Counted from the first letter of the stretch, positions 1 through 11,348 are shown. The stretch: 64,000 nucleotides of DNA from Hippopus hippopus (GCA_946811185.2 OX328103.1:620001-684000), one strand, 5' to 3'. The notes: a model not told the origin generated them from the letters alone. A program made the numbers and translations.

Positions 1-1
1 A

Positions 2-2130
2 ACAATAGAGGAAAAAATAAAACATAAACAACAAACACATTGTTGGATTTGTAATGGTAAATTTAATCATGCTAATTATAGAGTAAGGGATCATTGTCAT
101 TTTACAGGTAAATATAGGGGCGCCGCGCACAATGAATGCAACCTAAAAGCTAAAAATCCTAACTTCACACCTGTGTACTTTCATAATCTTAGTGGATATG
201 ATGCTCATCTTTTTATTAAATGTCTTGGTAAATCTGTTGGAAAGATTGATTGTATTCCTAATAATGAGGAGAAATATATTAGTTTTAGTAAAGACATTTG
301 GGTTGGAGAAAATATAAACCATAAAATTAGATTCCTTGATAGCTTTAAGTTTATGAGTTATAGTTTGGATAAACTTTCAAGCAACTTAGAGGAAAGTTAG
401 TTAAAAATTTTAGCAAAATATTTCACTAAAGAACAACTACCGTTAGTTAGGAGAAAAGGAGTTTTTCCTTATGAGTACCTAGATTCTTTTGATAAACTTA
501 AAGAAGAGAAATTACCACCCAAAGAAGCAATTTACTCTAGTTTAAACAAAGACTCTAGTTTAAACAAGGAATTACAGATGAAGATTATGCTCATGCGCAA
601 AAGGTTTGGAAAGCTTTTAATATGAAAACGTTTAAGGATTACTTAGAACTTTATAATAAAATAGATGTATTGCTTTTAGCAGATGTTTTTGAGAACATTA
701 GAGATGTTTGCTGTGAAAACTATGACTTAGAACCTAGTTGGTATTATACTGCTCCTGGTTTAGCTTGGGATGCAGCATTGAAAATAACAAAAGTAAACCT
801 TGAACTTTTATCTGATCCTGATATGCTTTTGATGGTAGAAAGGGGTATCAGAGGTGGTGTTGGTATGTGTAGCAAAAGATATGTAAAAGCAAATAATGAG
901 GATATGGGTGAATTATATGATCCTAGTAAACCATCAAAATATTTATTATATATAGATGCAAACAGCCTTTACCCTTAGGCAATGAGTCGTCCTCTTCCTA
1001 CTCATGGTTTTAAATGGATGAAAAATAAAGAATTAGAAATTTGGCAAAAAATCCCATGTATATTAGAAGTAGATTTAGAATATCCTAAAGAATTACATGA
1101 TTTACACAATGACTTTCCTTTAGCACCTGAACGTTTAAAGATAGAAAAAGTAGAAAAACTTATTCCAAACTTAAATAACAAAAAGAATTATGTTATTCAT
1201 CATGAAGCTTTAAAAACATGTGTTGATTTAGGTTTAAAGATTACTAAAATACATCAAGGACTTAAGTTTGAGGAAAGTGCATGGCTTAAGTTATACATTA
1301 ATACAAACATTGAACTAAGAAAAGCAGCTAAAAATAATTTTGAAAAAGATTTTTTTAAGTTGATGAATAATTCAGTCTTTGGCAAGACTATGGAAAACTT
1401 GAGAAATAGAGTAACGATACACCTGGTTTCTAATGAAGAGCGTTATAGGAAATTAGTAGCAAAACCAAACTATAGCCACACAACAATATTTAATGAAAAC
1501 CTAACAGCGGTACACATGAAAAAGACTGATATAAAATACATTAAACCTATTTACTCAGGATTAAGCATCTTAGATATTAGTAAAACACATATGCAAAAAA
1601 CTTATCATAATTACTTTAGAGCTAAGTATGGTGAAAAGGTTAGAATGTGTTATACTGATACAGATAGTTTTATTCTTGAAATAGAAACTAAAAAATTGTA
1701 TAAGGATATAGAAAAAGATGTACCTGAAATGTTTGATACAAGTAATTATTCTAAAGATCATTTTTTAAAAAATGATTGTAATGCAACAGTAGTTGGAAAG
1801 TTTAAAGATGAGTTAGGTGGTAAGATTATGACTGAGTTTGTTGGTTTAGGAGCAAAAATGTATGCTTATAAAACCTTAGATGGTGAGGAAGATAAAAGAT
1901 GTAAAGGTGTTAAAAAAGCGGTTATCAAGAAAGAGATAAATTTTGATAATTACAAAGAGTGTTTGCTTACAGAAAAGGATCAGTATAGAAAGATGACTGT
2001 TTTAAGAAGTAGGGGTCATGATATGTATACTGAAGTGTTAAACAAAAAAGCGTTAGGATCAAGTGATGATAAAAGGTTTGTCTTGGAGAACAAGATTGAC
2101 ACGCTAGCTTGGGGGCATTATAAGATATAA
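2..2130 (+). pseudogene. family B DNA polymerase (protein-primed type), pseudogene, 5' end outside window
   Basis: The product would replicate the element's DNA from a protein primer. Reading starts in frame at base 2 with a Cys/His cluster (about 58-145), then the exonuclease motif HNLSGYD (182-202), polymerase motif A DANSLYP (955-975), motif B NNSVFGKT (about 1365-1390), motif C YTDTDS (1651-1668) and a normal-looking C-terminus at 2130. Damage seen: an in-frame TAG at 398-400, a one-base loss near 565 just after an 18-bp duplication (535-570), and a TAG at 976-978 directly after motif A. Catalytic motifs B and C remain intact downstream, so decay is mild. The motif order and spacing match the DNA_pol_B_2 type carried by Polintons and adintoviruses; a linear-plasmid-type polymerase is a weaker alternative. 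The gene ends 15 bp before the convergent RING gene. Confidence 0.9.
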
Positions 2131-2145
2131 CTTTACCTGTGAAAG

Positions 2146-2997
2146 TTATATTTTTCGTTTAATGGTGTTTTCTGTTTTACAAATTGGGCAATTGGTAAAA
2201 TTATTTCTTGAATTACATTCCTCACAAATACAACAATGACCACAATTACAAAATACTATTTCAGGCTTATTTTCCTTACATACAACACACTCATCTTCTT
2301 CATAAACTTCTAAACCATTAATATTTGAATCTCCCATTTCTTCTTTTTCCATAAACCTTCTTTTTCTTTCAAAGTATTCTTCTATTTTTCTAAATTGTTC
2401 ATCTCTTTCCTCTTGGGTTTCTTCTATTTCTTTAAAGTTAAATAAAATATGTTTGTAATTTCCAGCATATTTACCAAAAGGGTGAATATTTAAAAATGGT
2501 ATAAGCTCTGCTTAGTTGAATTCATAACCTAAATTAGATAAATAATTATTTAATTCTTCTTCTATTGTAGCATCATAGTGTGTTCTAAAAAATCTTGGTA
2601 TGTTCTTTGTACCATCATAGTGTATTTTAAAACCTTCTCCAATACCATCCCTTTTTTCTAAATTTAAACATGTTTCAAATGAACTAAAAAAATGATTACA
2701 ACATGAGCCATCATATAATATAAATAATGGACTAAAGTTTTCATATGACTCAACTTCATCCCAAACAGGAAAAAAGAATAAATCAAAGTGTATCGATGTA
2801 TCATTATATTTTACTACAGCTTTACTATATTCATAATAACAAGCATCCATTATATTAGTAGTTGTATTAATGTAGTCCTTACTTCGAGCATTAGGAAAAT
2901 ATATAAAATCAAAACCTTTATATTTTATTGGTTTTGCTGAGTATTTTAGTTTATATTCTAAACTTTTTTTAAGCTCTAATTTTAAACAAGATTCCAT
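2146..2997 (-). pseudogene. RING-finger protein gene with one in-frame stop
   Basis: Two minus-strand ORFs (2512-2997, 161 codons, and 2146-2352, 68 codons) are in the same frame, and the 53 codons between them are open, so they form one ~283-codon gene interrupted only by a TAA at 2512-2514. The N-terminal part is rich in aromatic and charged residues and I do not recognise it. The middle is a Glu/Lys/Arg-rich probable helix. The C-terminus is a C3HC4 RING of the short IAP/MIB type: CVVC, then CNCGHCCICEEC, then CPIC. RING proteins of this type are usually E3 ubiquitin ligases, and large DNA viruses and Polinton relatives sometimes carry them. Function here is inference. Either the stop is a pseudogene lesion, matching the neighbouring polymerase, or the downstream ORF is expressed alone from the ATG at 2352. 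Confidence 0.75.
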
Positions 2998-4171
2998 TTT
3001 TATATATACATTAAAAAAAAGTTAAGTTATATTATACGTTTAATTTTTGTTGGATAAATTAGTTTGTTAGTCGAGATTCGTGTTTAACTAGTTAGTCGGT
3101 TTGTCTGGTTAACTAGTTAGTCGATAAGGAATTTGTGTGGGTTTGATTAAGAATTTGTCTGAGCCATTTTTGGAAATGTCTGGGCCATTTTTTGGAAATG
3201 TGTCCAAATGGCCTGGATAGGGTATTTTACTATCTACTCGTATATATATTGGTACAGAAAAAATAAGGTAGAGATAAGTTAAATAAAAAAAAATGGTGAA
3301 ATTCAGTACGGTTTTTTTTTTTTTTTTTTTTTGTCAAAATTTAAAAGCAGGAAGTGGACGTTGTAGATCCAAGATCAGACTGCCGCGACGTTCTATACAG
3401 TCTGATCTTGCTCTACGCCGTCCGCATAATCGACTGAAATCGTATTTGTCAGTGAACGAGTTAGGTTAGTTTAGCGAAGATTCAGACGGCACGTTTGGAT
3501 AGCACAGAACATGCTGTTATCAGGTACACGTATATCGAACAAAATACCCTGACACCATATCAAGGTATTTTTAGACGTGTCAAGGTTTTTTTTTTTTTTC
3601 TTTACAGACTAAACTTATATCTATTTCTTTCGTTGTGGTGGTTTACGGATAGAATTCCATGAAAAAAAATTATGAGACCAAAATAACCTGTTTTTACCAA
3701 ATGACAAGTTCTATGACGTAACCCGATATTGTTTATTTATTATATTCCTATCATTGGATTACTGGGATTTCTCAGTGTATTATTTTTTTCAGATTTCGCA
3801 GTGAATAACATCACTAGTGAAGATATGGTATCATCACTAGTGATGATATAGTTTTAGAATGTTTACCGGAACTACTTTTTTCCTATATTTCTCACAGTCT
3901 AATGTTTCTGTCTCTGCTTCAAACATTTTTAGTAAACAATTCAGCACAGTGAAAAGATTTTCGGTACAGTCTTTCCAAACAACCCTGAGTTAACGACCTT
4001 GTGGGAGAAATCTTTTGAAAACATTTCGAGAAAAGAAGATAGCTTTTTTGTGAGAGAGCTCTTGGAAAATATTGGGGAAAAACGAGACTCGTTTTTCAAC
4101 CGCATTACATCCCATTCTAGTGACAGATTTTTAATATCACACACCACCAGTTGATTATCCTCTATATAAAT
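2998..4171. other. AT-rich non-coding stretch after the Polinton-like genes
   Basis: No gene seen. It holds two copies of taactagttagtcg (about 3087 and 3110), two near copies of tttttggaaatgtctgggcca, poly-T tracts near 3310 and 3585, one family C hairpin (3361-3426), and a small palindrome around catcactagtg (about 3809-3850). The unseen right end of the first element probably lies here. Confidence 0.6.
3361..3426. repeat. family C hairpin core, copy 1
   Basis: Diverged arms aagatcagactg and cagtctgatctt separated by about 17 bases, with the usual gtagatcc and ctctac flanks. Confidence 0.7.
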
Positions 4172-4402
4172 GAGCGATGGTCTTGGAAAAGGGGGTTAAT
4201 TGTTTCGTATCTCAATATAACAAGGTCAACAAAAATATGGATCCATGTTGTCTAAAAACCGACTGAATCATGAGGTAAAACAGTCCATTGACAAGCAGGA
4301 AATTTAACTATAACAAAGATTTTCGACCCGATTGGCGCAGGCTGACATGAGTATATACGTTTTGCAGAGGCATTTCACTGTCTTTGTAGAGAGTATGTCC
4401 CA
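4172..4402. repeat. family A foldback MITE, diverged copy
   Basis: Keeps ggaaaagggggttaat at the left, the ccgactgaatcatgaggtaaa block and a degenerate cgaccc...gcgcaggctgac core. The right end is degraded. Confidence 0.6.
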
Positions 4403-4779
4403 TATATATTTTTCTAGGCTGCATTCAGCAAAATGTCCAATGCAAGGAGGGAATCAGTAAATTTTTTATGCATTTTGTTGGAAATGACATGTTTGAGAGA
4501 GAGAGAGAGAAAAAAAAGAAGATGCATTTTTAAAACCGATCGAGGGTATTTATCAATTTGCACTTGTAACCAAACACAATGGAAGTTTTGGTCGATCGCA
4601 AAATTTTAACTAAACCCTAACCTTACCAGACAAAAAGAAATTAGACTTATACGAATTTGAAGCATGTGCAGACGACATTAAATGTGACTCAACTTATGCT
4701 GTTTATCTGGAAAAGAGTTATAAAAAGCGAGGAAAAAAAAGGAGAAAATGCTAGTTACGAGCTAAAACGCTTTACGGCT

Positions 4780-6180
4780 ACAGATTGAGTGTTGTAACTC
4801 GTGCAACATTTCAAAAGGCGCAAACTGACTTATTTTACGTAAGGGGAATAAAATCTTTAAGCGGTATTCCGTTTTTCAGGGGTGTACAACACAGCTTTAC
4901 GTTAAAGATGTAAGATTTGTGCCCAGTACCACATTTGTAACTTGGTATGGGTCGGAGTGAGATCTGTAACCTTTACCCTCCATTTGTAAGCCCACACGGG
5001 TAGCTCAGTTGTTAGCGTATCGGACTCGTGACCTGGTGGTTGTTAGTTCAATACCAGATTGAAGGAAATTTTCTTGCCGGTTTTTTTTTCCACCTCTCAC
5101 CTCTGATGCATGCATGTGAGAAATCAGTTAGCAAATGGGAAAGAAAGTTGTGTAAGGTGTGAGAAAGCCTGGAAACACATGCGTAGGTGCATTGATCACC
5201 GTAATATTACCTTAGCTGTTTAAACGGCGTTAAATTCCAATTAAATCAATAAACTCCTTTTGTAAATGGCAATTCATTGCTTAACGAGAAAGGCGCGAGA
5301 TTTGTAACCAATACTCCATTTGTAATGGCGCACTCCGTTGCTTTAAGAATACGGTGTAAGATTTGTATCCAGTACTCCGTTTATAACGGCGCACTCCTTT
5401 GCTTTAAGAATAAGGCATGAGATTTGTATCCAGTACTCCTTTTATAGCGGTGCACTCCATTGTTGTACGATAAAGGCGTGAGGTTTGTAACCAAAACTAG
5501 GTTTGTAAAGGCTGACTCAATAGTTCTACGAGAAAGGTGCGATGTTTATGACCGGTACTCCATTTATAACGGCGCACTACATTGCTTTAAGAATAAGGCG
5601 TGAGATTTGTATCCAGTACTCCGTTTATAGCGGTGCACTCCAATGCTGTACGATAAAGGCGTGAGGTTTGTAACCAAAACTTAGTTCGTAAAGGCTGACT
5701 CAATAGTTTTACGAGAAAGGCGTGAAGTTTGTAACCGGTACTCCATCTATAACGGCGCACTCCATTGCTTTTTCGAGAAAGGCGTGAGATTAGTAACCAG
5801 TACTCAATTTTTAACGCCGCACTTCATTGCTTCACGATAAAGGCGTGAGGTTTGTAACCGATACTCCATTTGCAACGGCGCACTCCATTGCTTTTCAAAA
5901 GAGGTATGAGATTTGTAACCAGTACTCCATTTGTAACGGCGCACGGGCCATTGCTGTGCGAAGAGGCATGATATTTGTAACCAGTGCTCCTTTTGTAACT
6001 GCGCACTTCATTGCTTTATTGGAAGGCGTGAGATTTGTATCCAGTATTGTATTTGTAACTGCGCACTCCATTGCTTTACAAGGAGGTTTGAGATTTGTAA
6101 CCAATACTCCATTTCTAATGGCGCTCTCCATTGCTTTACAAAGGGGCGTGAGATTTGTAACCAATGCTTAATTTGCTTCA
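4780..6180. repeat. ~61-bp minisatellite array, split by a SINE
   Basis: A unit built around ggcgcactccattgcttt and gagatttgtaaccagtact recurs roughly every 61 bp, most clearly from 5253 to 6180 (about 15 units). Diverged units appear from about 4860 to 4989 on the other side of an inserted SINE. Long open frames on both strands here are periodic artefacts (repeated RFVTN or LVTNL blocks), not genes. Confidence 0.85.
4990..5252 (+). mobile_element. tRNA-derived SINE inserted in the minisatellite
   Basis: The tRNA-like head has box A (ggtagctcagttgttagcg) and a box B-like gttagttcaatacc. The body (cacctctcacctctgatgca, gggaaagaaagttg) matches the SINE at 13446, and the tail ends in aatcaataaa. 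Satellite units lie directly on both sides. Confidence 0.8.
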
Positions 6181-6610
6181 GAGGTAAGATCGTTATGTAT
6201 GCTTTTCCGGGCAGGCGTGAAATTCGTAAACTGTGGATTTCTAGGTCGACCTGCGCAGGAACCAATTGTGGAGAACATGTCCCTCTTCAAGTGCCGCCAA
6301 CTTACTGGAGAGAGCCATTCAGTATTTGGCTGATAAAACATCTTTATGTTGAACATTTACTTTATTCGTCCTTACTTTTCTACATCAAGCCAAGAGGCAG
6401 GCATACACATAATAGCCGTTACTTACTAGCTGGTGGCGCACCACCGCGACGTACTAGAGCTACCCCCTCTTGTTTGGTATTCAAACTTTCGACAACAAAA
6501 TATTGGAAGAAAAGAAATACTGACTGTCTGAAACGAACACTTAGCAAAAGGTTTACAAAAGCCTTTTTTCTGTAGTGGGGGCAACAAGTATAAAGTAGTG
6601 CTATATAATT

Positions 6611-6871
6611 GAGCCACGCTCTGGCAAAAGGGGGCTTAATGCATCTCCGTGATGCATTATACCAAGCAAGCCATCACATAGTTATGGATCCATAATAGCC
6701 ACTTTCTTTAACAACCGACTTAATCATAAGGTAGACTGGTCCTTGGACATACAAAAAATTGACCAAAAGCGAAAAGTTTCGGCCCAGGTCAGCCTACGCG
6801 GACTGCGCAGGTTGACCTGGGTCGATACTTTTCGCAGATGCATTAAGCCCCCTTTTCACAGAGCATGGCTC
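6611..6871. repeat. family A foldback MITE, right-arm-deleted form
   Basis: Terminal inverted repeats gagccacgctctgg / cagagcatggctc, full left arm (tatggatccataa, ccgacttaatcat), core gtcagcctacgcggactgcgcaggttgac, then a shortened right arm. Confidence 0.85.
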
Positions 6872-7015
6872 ATATGTTTTTTTTTCTGTCCGCGCCAAAT
6901 ATATAAACCTGGTCTCTTTTGACGACTGATACTACAGTACACTGACACCAAAAGATTTTTATCTTAGAGGCTTGGCATAGATCCAAGATTAGAGGTTACA
7001 GAATGAAATATATGG
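6872..7015. other. non-coding spacer
   Basis: No gene or clear repeat. It contains a half family C motif (atagatccaagattaga) near 6978. Confidence 0.4.
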
Positions 7016-7163
7016 GATCTGACATGAGCTGGCGTCTGAGATAAAATTTTATTCAACAAGTCTTGAGAAAATGCTATTAAGCGAGCCTTTGGCGAGCTTA
7101 ATAACATTTTTTCTTAACGAGATTAATAACATCTTATCTCAAACGCCAACTCATGTCGGATTC
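7016..7163. repeat. 148-bp foldback element
   Basis: Outer arms gatctgacatgagctggcg and its near complement at 7135-7163, plus an inner stem atgctattaagcgag / cgagcttaataacat with a cctttgg loop. Confidence 0.7.
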
Positions 7164-7167
7164 TTTT

Positions 7168-7322
7168 TATCACATGACGTTGATATGTCCTTTGTCATAC
7201 AGAAAATTGACCAAAAGCCGAAAAATTATAGACATAGCTCAACTTGCTAGGACTGCACAGACTGAATTGAGGCGGTAATTTTTGCAAATACATTAAGTCC
7301 CCATTTCACAGGGCATGGCTTT
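7168..7322. repeat. family A MITE, right-hand fragment
   Basis: Has cagaaaattgaccaaaag, a degenerate core, and the right end cattaagtccccatttcacagggcatgg. Directly abuts the foldback at 7016-7163. Confidence 0.65.
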
Positions 7323-7424
7323 TTTATATATAAAATAAACGCGTTTGGTATTTCATAATAAGAAGTAATTTGATCACTGTAATAGATATATAATTTCATT
7401 CGTGACATCATGACAAAAAATTAA

Positions 7425-7632
7425 AAACATTTGGAAGCATTTCGCAGCCAGCAATTCAAATGTGGTTTAACGACGAGGTTCTCAGAATGGGTTAGAAAAC
7501 ATTGTGAAAAAAAGGAGAAAATGCTGATTACCACAGCGATTACCAGCATTTTCTTCTTTTTCCACGATGTTTTCAAAAGTTTTCTTGTTCAGGGTAGTTA
7601 AATATCGGGTTTGTTTGGCAAAAGATGTAGCC
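7425..7632. repeat. family B MITE
   Basis: Contains gaaaacattgtgaaaaaaagg, the central gattaccacagcgattacc hairpin and a ccacgatgttttcaaaag right half. Ends are degraded. Confidence 0.7.
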
Positions 7633-7746
7633 AACTTATTGCGCAATAAAAATAAATCTGGGTAAAGTCGGCATGACACAGAAGTTGAATTTGTATATCA
7701 TTAACCTATTAGAGTGCTTATACTAGCTTGACGAAGCTAGCTTACC

Positions 7747-8263
7747 TATAGCCCCCATCACACCAAACTAGTCCTTAGAACGTCTTACCCCGTCCTGACA
7801 TAAACGGAAAACGGATTGCAGTCAGGTAGAACGTTTAATTTCGGCCTGATAATGCCTGAAGCCCCTGCCTCACCAAACCTCTTCTTAGAAAGTCTTACCA
7901 CGGTCAACAAAATCGTAAAACGGGCTGCGGTCGGGATATGACAAGTAATTTCGGTCGGTACAATGCAAACGCGCTGCCAAATTGATGCCCGACTGCACAG
8001 CGTCTCTATTAAGATCTAAGTACGGCAGTTCCGTTTGTAGTACGTCCATCTCGTTTTAAAGTACGTTGTCACTCCGTCTAATTACAGGACAGGATGGACG
8101 GCAAAATATTTTGAGCAGGCTCAAAGTTCTGGAGCACCCTTCCCGTCCTAACCCATCCATTAAGTTCGTAAAAAGTTGTCCACTTCGTCCGAATACAGTT
8201 TAAGTACGTTTTGCAAAAATTTTTGGAACGGAGTGAGAACAAGTTTGGTGTGACGGGGGTATA
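7747..8263. mobile_element. 517-bp TIR element (non-autonomous DNA transposon)
   Basis: Imperfect ~23-bp terminal inverted repeats: tatagcccccatcacacca at the left and tggtgtgacgggggtata at the right. The interior has repeated cgtcttacc/cgtcctaacc blocks and no ORF. Superfamily not determined; the termini may include a TA duplication. Confidence 0.7.
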
Positions 8264-8284
8264 ACTCTTTACTGCATAATCCTG

Positions 8285-8603
8285 AGTTTTAACGACTGAT
8301 TGATTGAATTTGCGTTTATTTGTCGTCGTAACTGGTTACCTATATGGGCGACGCTTCCATGAAGGTTGTTAGTTTTGTTACGGGGGATAGTGCAGATACA
8401 GGACGAATACCATCCGAAGTTAGGCATGGTTCTTTAACGTGCTCGGTGTATAGCACCGTCACACGGCACCTCGGTTTAACGTCCTTCATCCGAAAGACTA
8501 TTAGTAATTTTTAGATGGCCAGCTTGTGTGCTCGAAGTCACACCCTCAAGTGACCAAAGACTTGATGTTTACAAGTCCTACGCTCTACCACATGAGCCAT
8601 GCG
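8285..8603 (-). mobile_element. tRNA-headed SINE, second family
   Basis: Read on the minus strand it starts with a tRNA-like head (gctcatgtggtagagcgtagg) and carries the same gttacgggggatagtgcaga...atccgaaagact body as the copy at 58785-59095. Confidence 0.75.
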
Positions 8604-8616
8604 TGATGGGTTCAGT

Positions 8617-8816
8617 GTTAACGATTCTAAAGAAATAAACTTTGAAAACCTTATGGGAAAAGGAGAAAATGCTGGTAACCAGCATTTTCTCCTTTTCCCA
8701 CAAGGTTTTCAACACTTTTATAGACAAAATACCACTATTTCATTAAAATCTGGTTTCTCATCTAGTCTGGAAATGCTTTCAATTTCGACAAGTCTAAAAT
8801 TTTTATCGTTCGGTTA
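8617..8816. repeat. family B MITE
   Basis: Central palindrome aaaatgctggtaaccagcat flanked by ccttatgggaaaaggag and ctccttttcccacaagg, then the tgctttcaatttcgacaagtc right half. Confidence 0.85.
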
Positions 8817-8904
8817 AGTGTTTAACAAGTACTAAGCAACAAAGAGCTGAGGTTCACTGTTCTTTATTTTTTGTCAATCTATTGATATTTCTGTGATTGT
8901 TTGT

Positions 8905-8948
8905 TTTGTTGTTGTTGTTGTTGTTGTTGTTGTTTGTTGTTGTTGTCT
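8905..8948. repeat. (GTT)n microsatellite
   Basis: About 40 bases of near-uninterrupted gtt repeats, followed by related gttgctgttg. Confidence 0.9.
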
Positions 8949-9074
8949 GTAGTTATTGTTGCTGTTGTAGCTGAGATATAAAACTAGGTGGACCCTAATA
9001 GTGCCCTAACCATGTGGCTTGTGCAGACTGACTAACTAGAGCGATTGTAGCAGTTATTTATTTGCTTTATCGTT

Positions 9075-9371
9075 TGGTGTTAAACACCGTTTTCAATTAA
9101 GATATTTCCGTAATATCGCGGTTGCCAGTGCACCTATCCATGCTTTCCTAGTATCTCTTTTACCAGTACTCCGCACAATTTTCTTTCCAAGCCACTGGCT
9201 GCTTTCCCACATTACCATCGTCGAGACAATGGTCAGCGGTGGCAGAGGAATGAGTCCTGTCGCAATGACTATCATCAATCCTCGAAAAGAAATTGGCCGA
9301 GCCAGGAATCGAACTCACGATCCCCTGTTCTCAAGCTCTGCACGTTACCGAGTGAGCTACCAGGGCTCGGC
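9075..9371 (-). mobile_element. tRNA-derived SINE
   Basis: Minus-strand copy whose head is at 9300-9371 (gagccctggtagctcactcg; box B ggaatcgaactcac complement) and whose body has the conserved gggaaagcagccagtggctt complement. Same family as 34146 and 54883. Confidence 0.8.
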
Positions 9372-9500
9372 CGGGGTAACAGATTAATGAATCCTGTCAC
9401 AGAGACTACCATCGATCCTCGGAAAAATGCAAAGATAGGGATTCAAACCCCATGGCTTGAACTCATTCACGTTTCCGACTGAGCTACTGGACCCGGCGTT
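9372..9500 (-). mobile_element. SINE head fragment, tandem to previous
   Basis: A second tRNA-like head (gggtccagtagctcagtcgg on the minus strand) and the start of the SINE body, truncated where the neighbouring SINE begins. The pair forms a head-to-tail dimer. Confidence 0.7.
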
Positions 9501-9637
9501 AAATCTGCAAGAGGTAATAATTTATCACGAACCCAGACATTTTCTATTTTATTTTTTAATTTCTCTCATAAAATTTCACCTGATACGCTCTGAATACTTG
9601 AAATTTTCGCATTAACCCATTTCTACACAAGTCTATG

Positions 9638-9832
9638 ATTTTACGACTCTGAGGAGAAACTTTTTTTGAAAACATTGTGGGAAAAGAAGAAAATGCTGGT
9701 AACCAGCATTTTCTCCTTCTCCTACAAAGTTTTGTACTCTATCAAAGACAAAAAGTCATCTTTGGGGCCAATCTTAATTTGTCGTCTGCGATTGCTCTCA
9801 ATATGGACGCGTCTATAATTTTGTCGTCTGGT
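9638..9832. repeat. family B MITE
   Basis: aaacattgtgggaaaagaag, central ctggtaaccag palindrome, and right end ttttgtcgtctggtc. Confidence 0.8.
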
Positions 9833-9990
9833 CCAAATTGAAAGCGTTTGCAGACAATAAATCAAATGTGGTTCAGATATTGGTATTTGTCTCTGAAAGG
9901 CCAGCATTTTCTCCTTTTCTTGCACTGTTTTCAAAAGCCTTCTTCCTCAGGGTCGCTAAAACTTGGGACTGTTTTGGTAAACCGTTCAGA
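9833..9990. repeat. family B MITE, internally deleted, abutting previous copy
   Basis: Starts ccaaattgaaagcgtttgca and ends cttcctcagggtcgctaaaa; the left half of the central palindrome is missing. Lies directly against the copy at 9638. Confidence 0.7.
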
Positions 9991-10077
9991 CGATTTGAAA
10001 ACAAGTTACTCAACAACAAACATCCAACGTAATATCAAGCCCTCTTGTGATAGGAAAGGGTTGTTCAAAAGGAAGTG

Positions 10078-10200
10078 GCCCGGCCGGTAGTGCAGTTGGT
10101 TAAGCAATTTAGTGAAACATGTTTTCAGACTTGATGCTTACTTACCTAAACTGTGTACGCAAATTTTGTGCGTACGCAGTTTAGCGAAAGGCGGTCCAGG
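10078..10200. repeat. SINE head fragment and short palindrome
   Basis: cccggccggtagtgcagttg resembles a SINE box A region. It is followed at 10150-10190 by an inverted repeat of actgtgtacgca / tgcgtacgcagt. Confidence 0.45.
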
Positions 10201-10256
10201 TCTTCAACATTAACCGGAAACCCGGAGTTTTATCAACCAACTTGAAGGAGCCCTTT

Positions 10257-10430
10257 AAAATACATTTTAGAAGAAAAAAAGAAAATGCTGACCGGAATTT
10301 TCTCCTTTTCCCACAATGTTTACTGCCCTTCATAAAACAAATTTCAAATTTTGAGTTACGTTAAAATGTTGTCAGCAAAAATTTTTGCTATTTGGACAAG
10401 TCTGGAATTTTGTCTTAAAGGGCTTTAAAG
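10257..10430. repeat. family B MITE, diverged
   Basis: Has gaaaatgctgacc, ctccttttcccacaatg and tttggacaagtctggaattt. Confidence 0.65.
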
Positions 10431-10441
10431 CTAAAAAACAG

Positions 10442-10682
10442 CAATGCTCTGAAAAGGGGGTTTAATGCATCTGCAAAAAGTATCGACCCATGTCAGCCTG
10501 CGCAGACCTGGGTCGAAACTTTTTGCTCTTTGTCAATTTTCTGCTTGTCAAAGGCCCATGCTACCTCATGATTCAGTCGGTCGCTGGAGAAAAATAATTT
10601 TATGCATTCATTATTATGTGATGACTTGTATGGTATGATACATCACGGAGATGCAGTTAACCTCTATTTGCCACAGCGCTGC
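10442..10682. repeat. family A MITE, left-arm-deleted form
   Basis: Short left arm (ctctgaaaagggggtttaat), core cagcctgcgcagacctgggtcg, then the long arm with tcatgattcagtcggt and catcacggagatgca. Confidence 0.75.
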
Positions 10683-10756
10683 TTTAACGAAGGAGACACC
10701 GATTAAATTTAAATTCAATGGTGTCATTGCAAGAATGCTTCACAAAATAAGGGACA

Positions 10757-10900
10757 GTGTATATCAGATCATAGATCAGACTGCATTTTCTGTGAGGTCT
10801 GATCTTGACCCACGTTGTCCGCAAAATGCAGTCTGATCTTCATCCACGTTGTCCGCAAAATACAGTCTGATCTTGATCGACGTCGTCCGCAAGATGCAGT
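10757..10900. repeat. family C multimer
   Basis: The block cagtctgatcttgatc...gtccgcaaaatg recurs three times in direct orientation (about 10794, 10828, 10863) after one inverted partner (atcatagatcagactgc). This is an expanded hairpin arm rather than a standard copy. Confidence 0.7.
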
Positions 10901-11129
10901 CTTAATCAACAACGTCTATAAAAACGACGAAAACTGCGCTTGGCCCTTCAAGCGTTAGCAGTAATTTTGGTGGAGAAACATCGAAAGGAAGAAACGAGGA
11001 ATATCTTTAAAAAAACTGGATGGCGTAATGTGTACTGTACTATACAGATCGTCGTCTTGCAGTCTGATCTTATCCCACTTTCTTTGCAGGGTCGACTGAG
11101 GTCGCTGTTCGCAGAATATTGGCTAACTC

Positions 11130-11308
11130 TTTAACAGACTACAATATTTGGGACAACACAAAATGGAAAGCATTTGCGGACGACAAATTACATGTGGCTT
11201 AAATGATGTCAGTTTTTGTTGAAATGGTAATCAGCATCTTCTACTTTTCCCACGATAGCTTTACTCGTCAGGGTTGTTAAAGCACGGAGTTGTTTGATAA
11301 TGAGTTAA
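11130..11308. repeat. family B MITE, diverged
   Basis: ggaaagcatttgcggacgac, ttcccacgatagct, and terminal ttaa-like ends. Confidence 0.6.
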
Positions 11309-11347
11309 ATAACAATATGTCATGTTCTTGTTTTATTAAAACCTTGC

Positions 11348-11348
<1 letters not shown>

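Larger units (their letters stand above)
1..2997. mobile_element. Polinton/adintovirus-like element, right part, decayed
   Basis: A convergent pair of broken genes, a plus-strand family B DNA polymerase and a minus-strand RING-finger gene, lies only 15 bp apart at their 3' ends, the compact layout typical of Polinton/Maverick elements and adintoviruses. Both genes carry isolated stops, so the copy is an old resident. The element continues left beyond the window, so integrase, ATPase and capsid genes cannot be judged. The right terminus was not identified: no inverted partner is visible, and the AT-rich tract after 2997 has no clear end. Confidence 0.7.

Noticed and set aside
5824..6265. Overlapping ORFs on both strands with repeated RFVTN and LVTNL blocks
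   Set aside because: They arise from the ~61-bp minisatellite period and have no protein-like composition.
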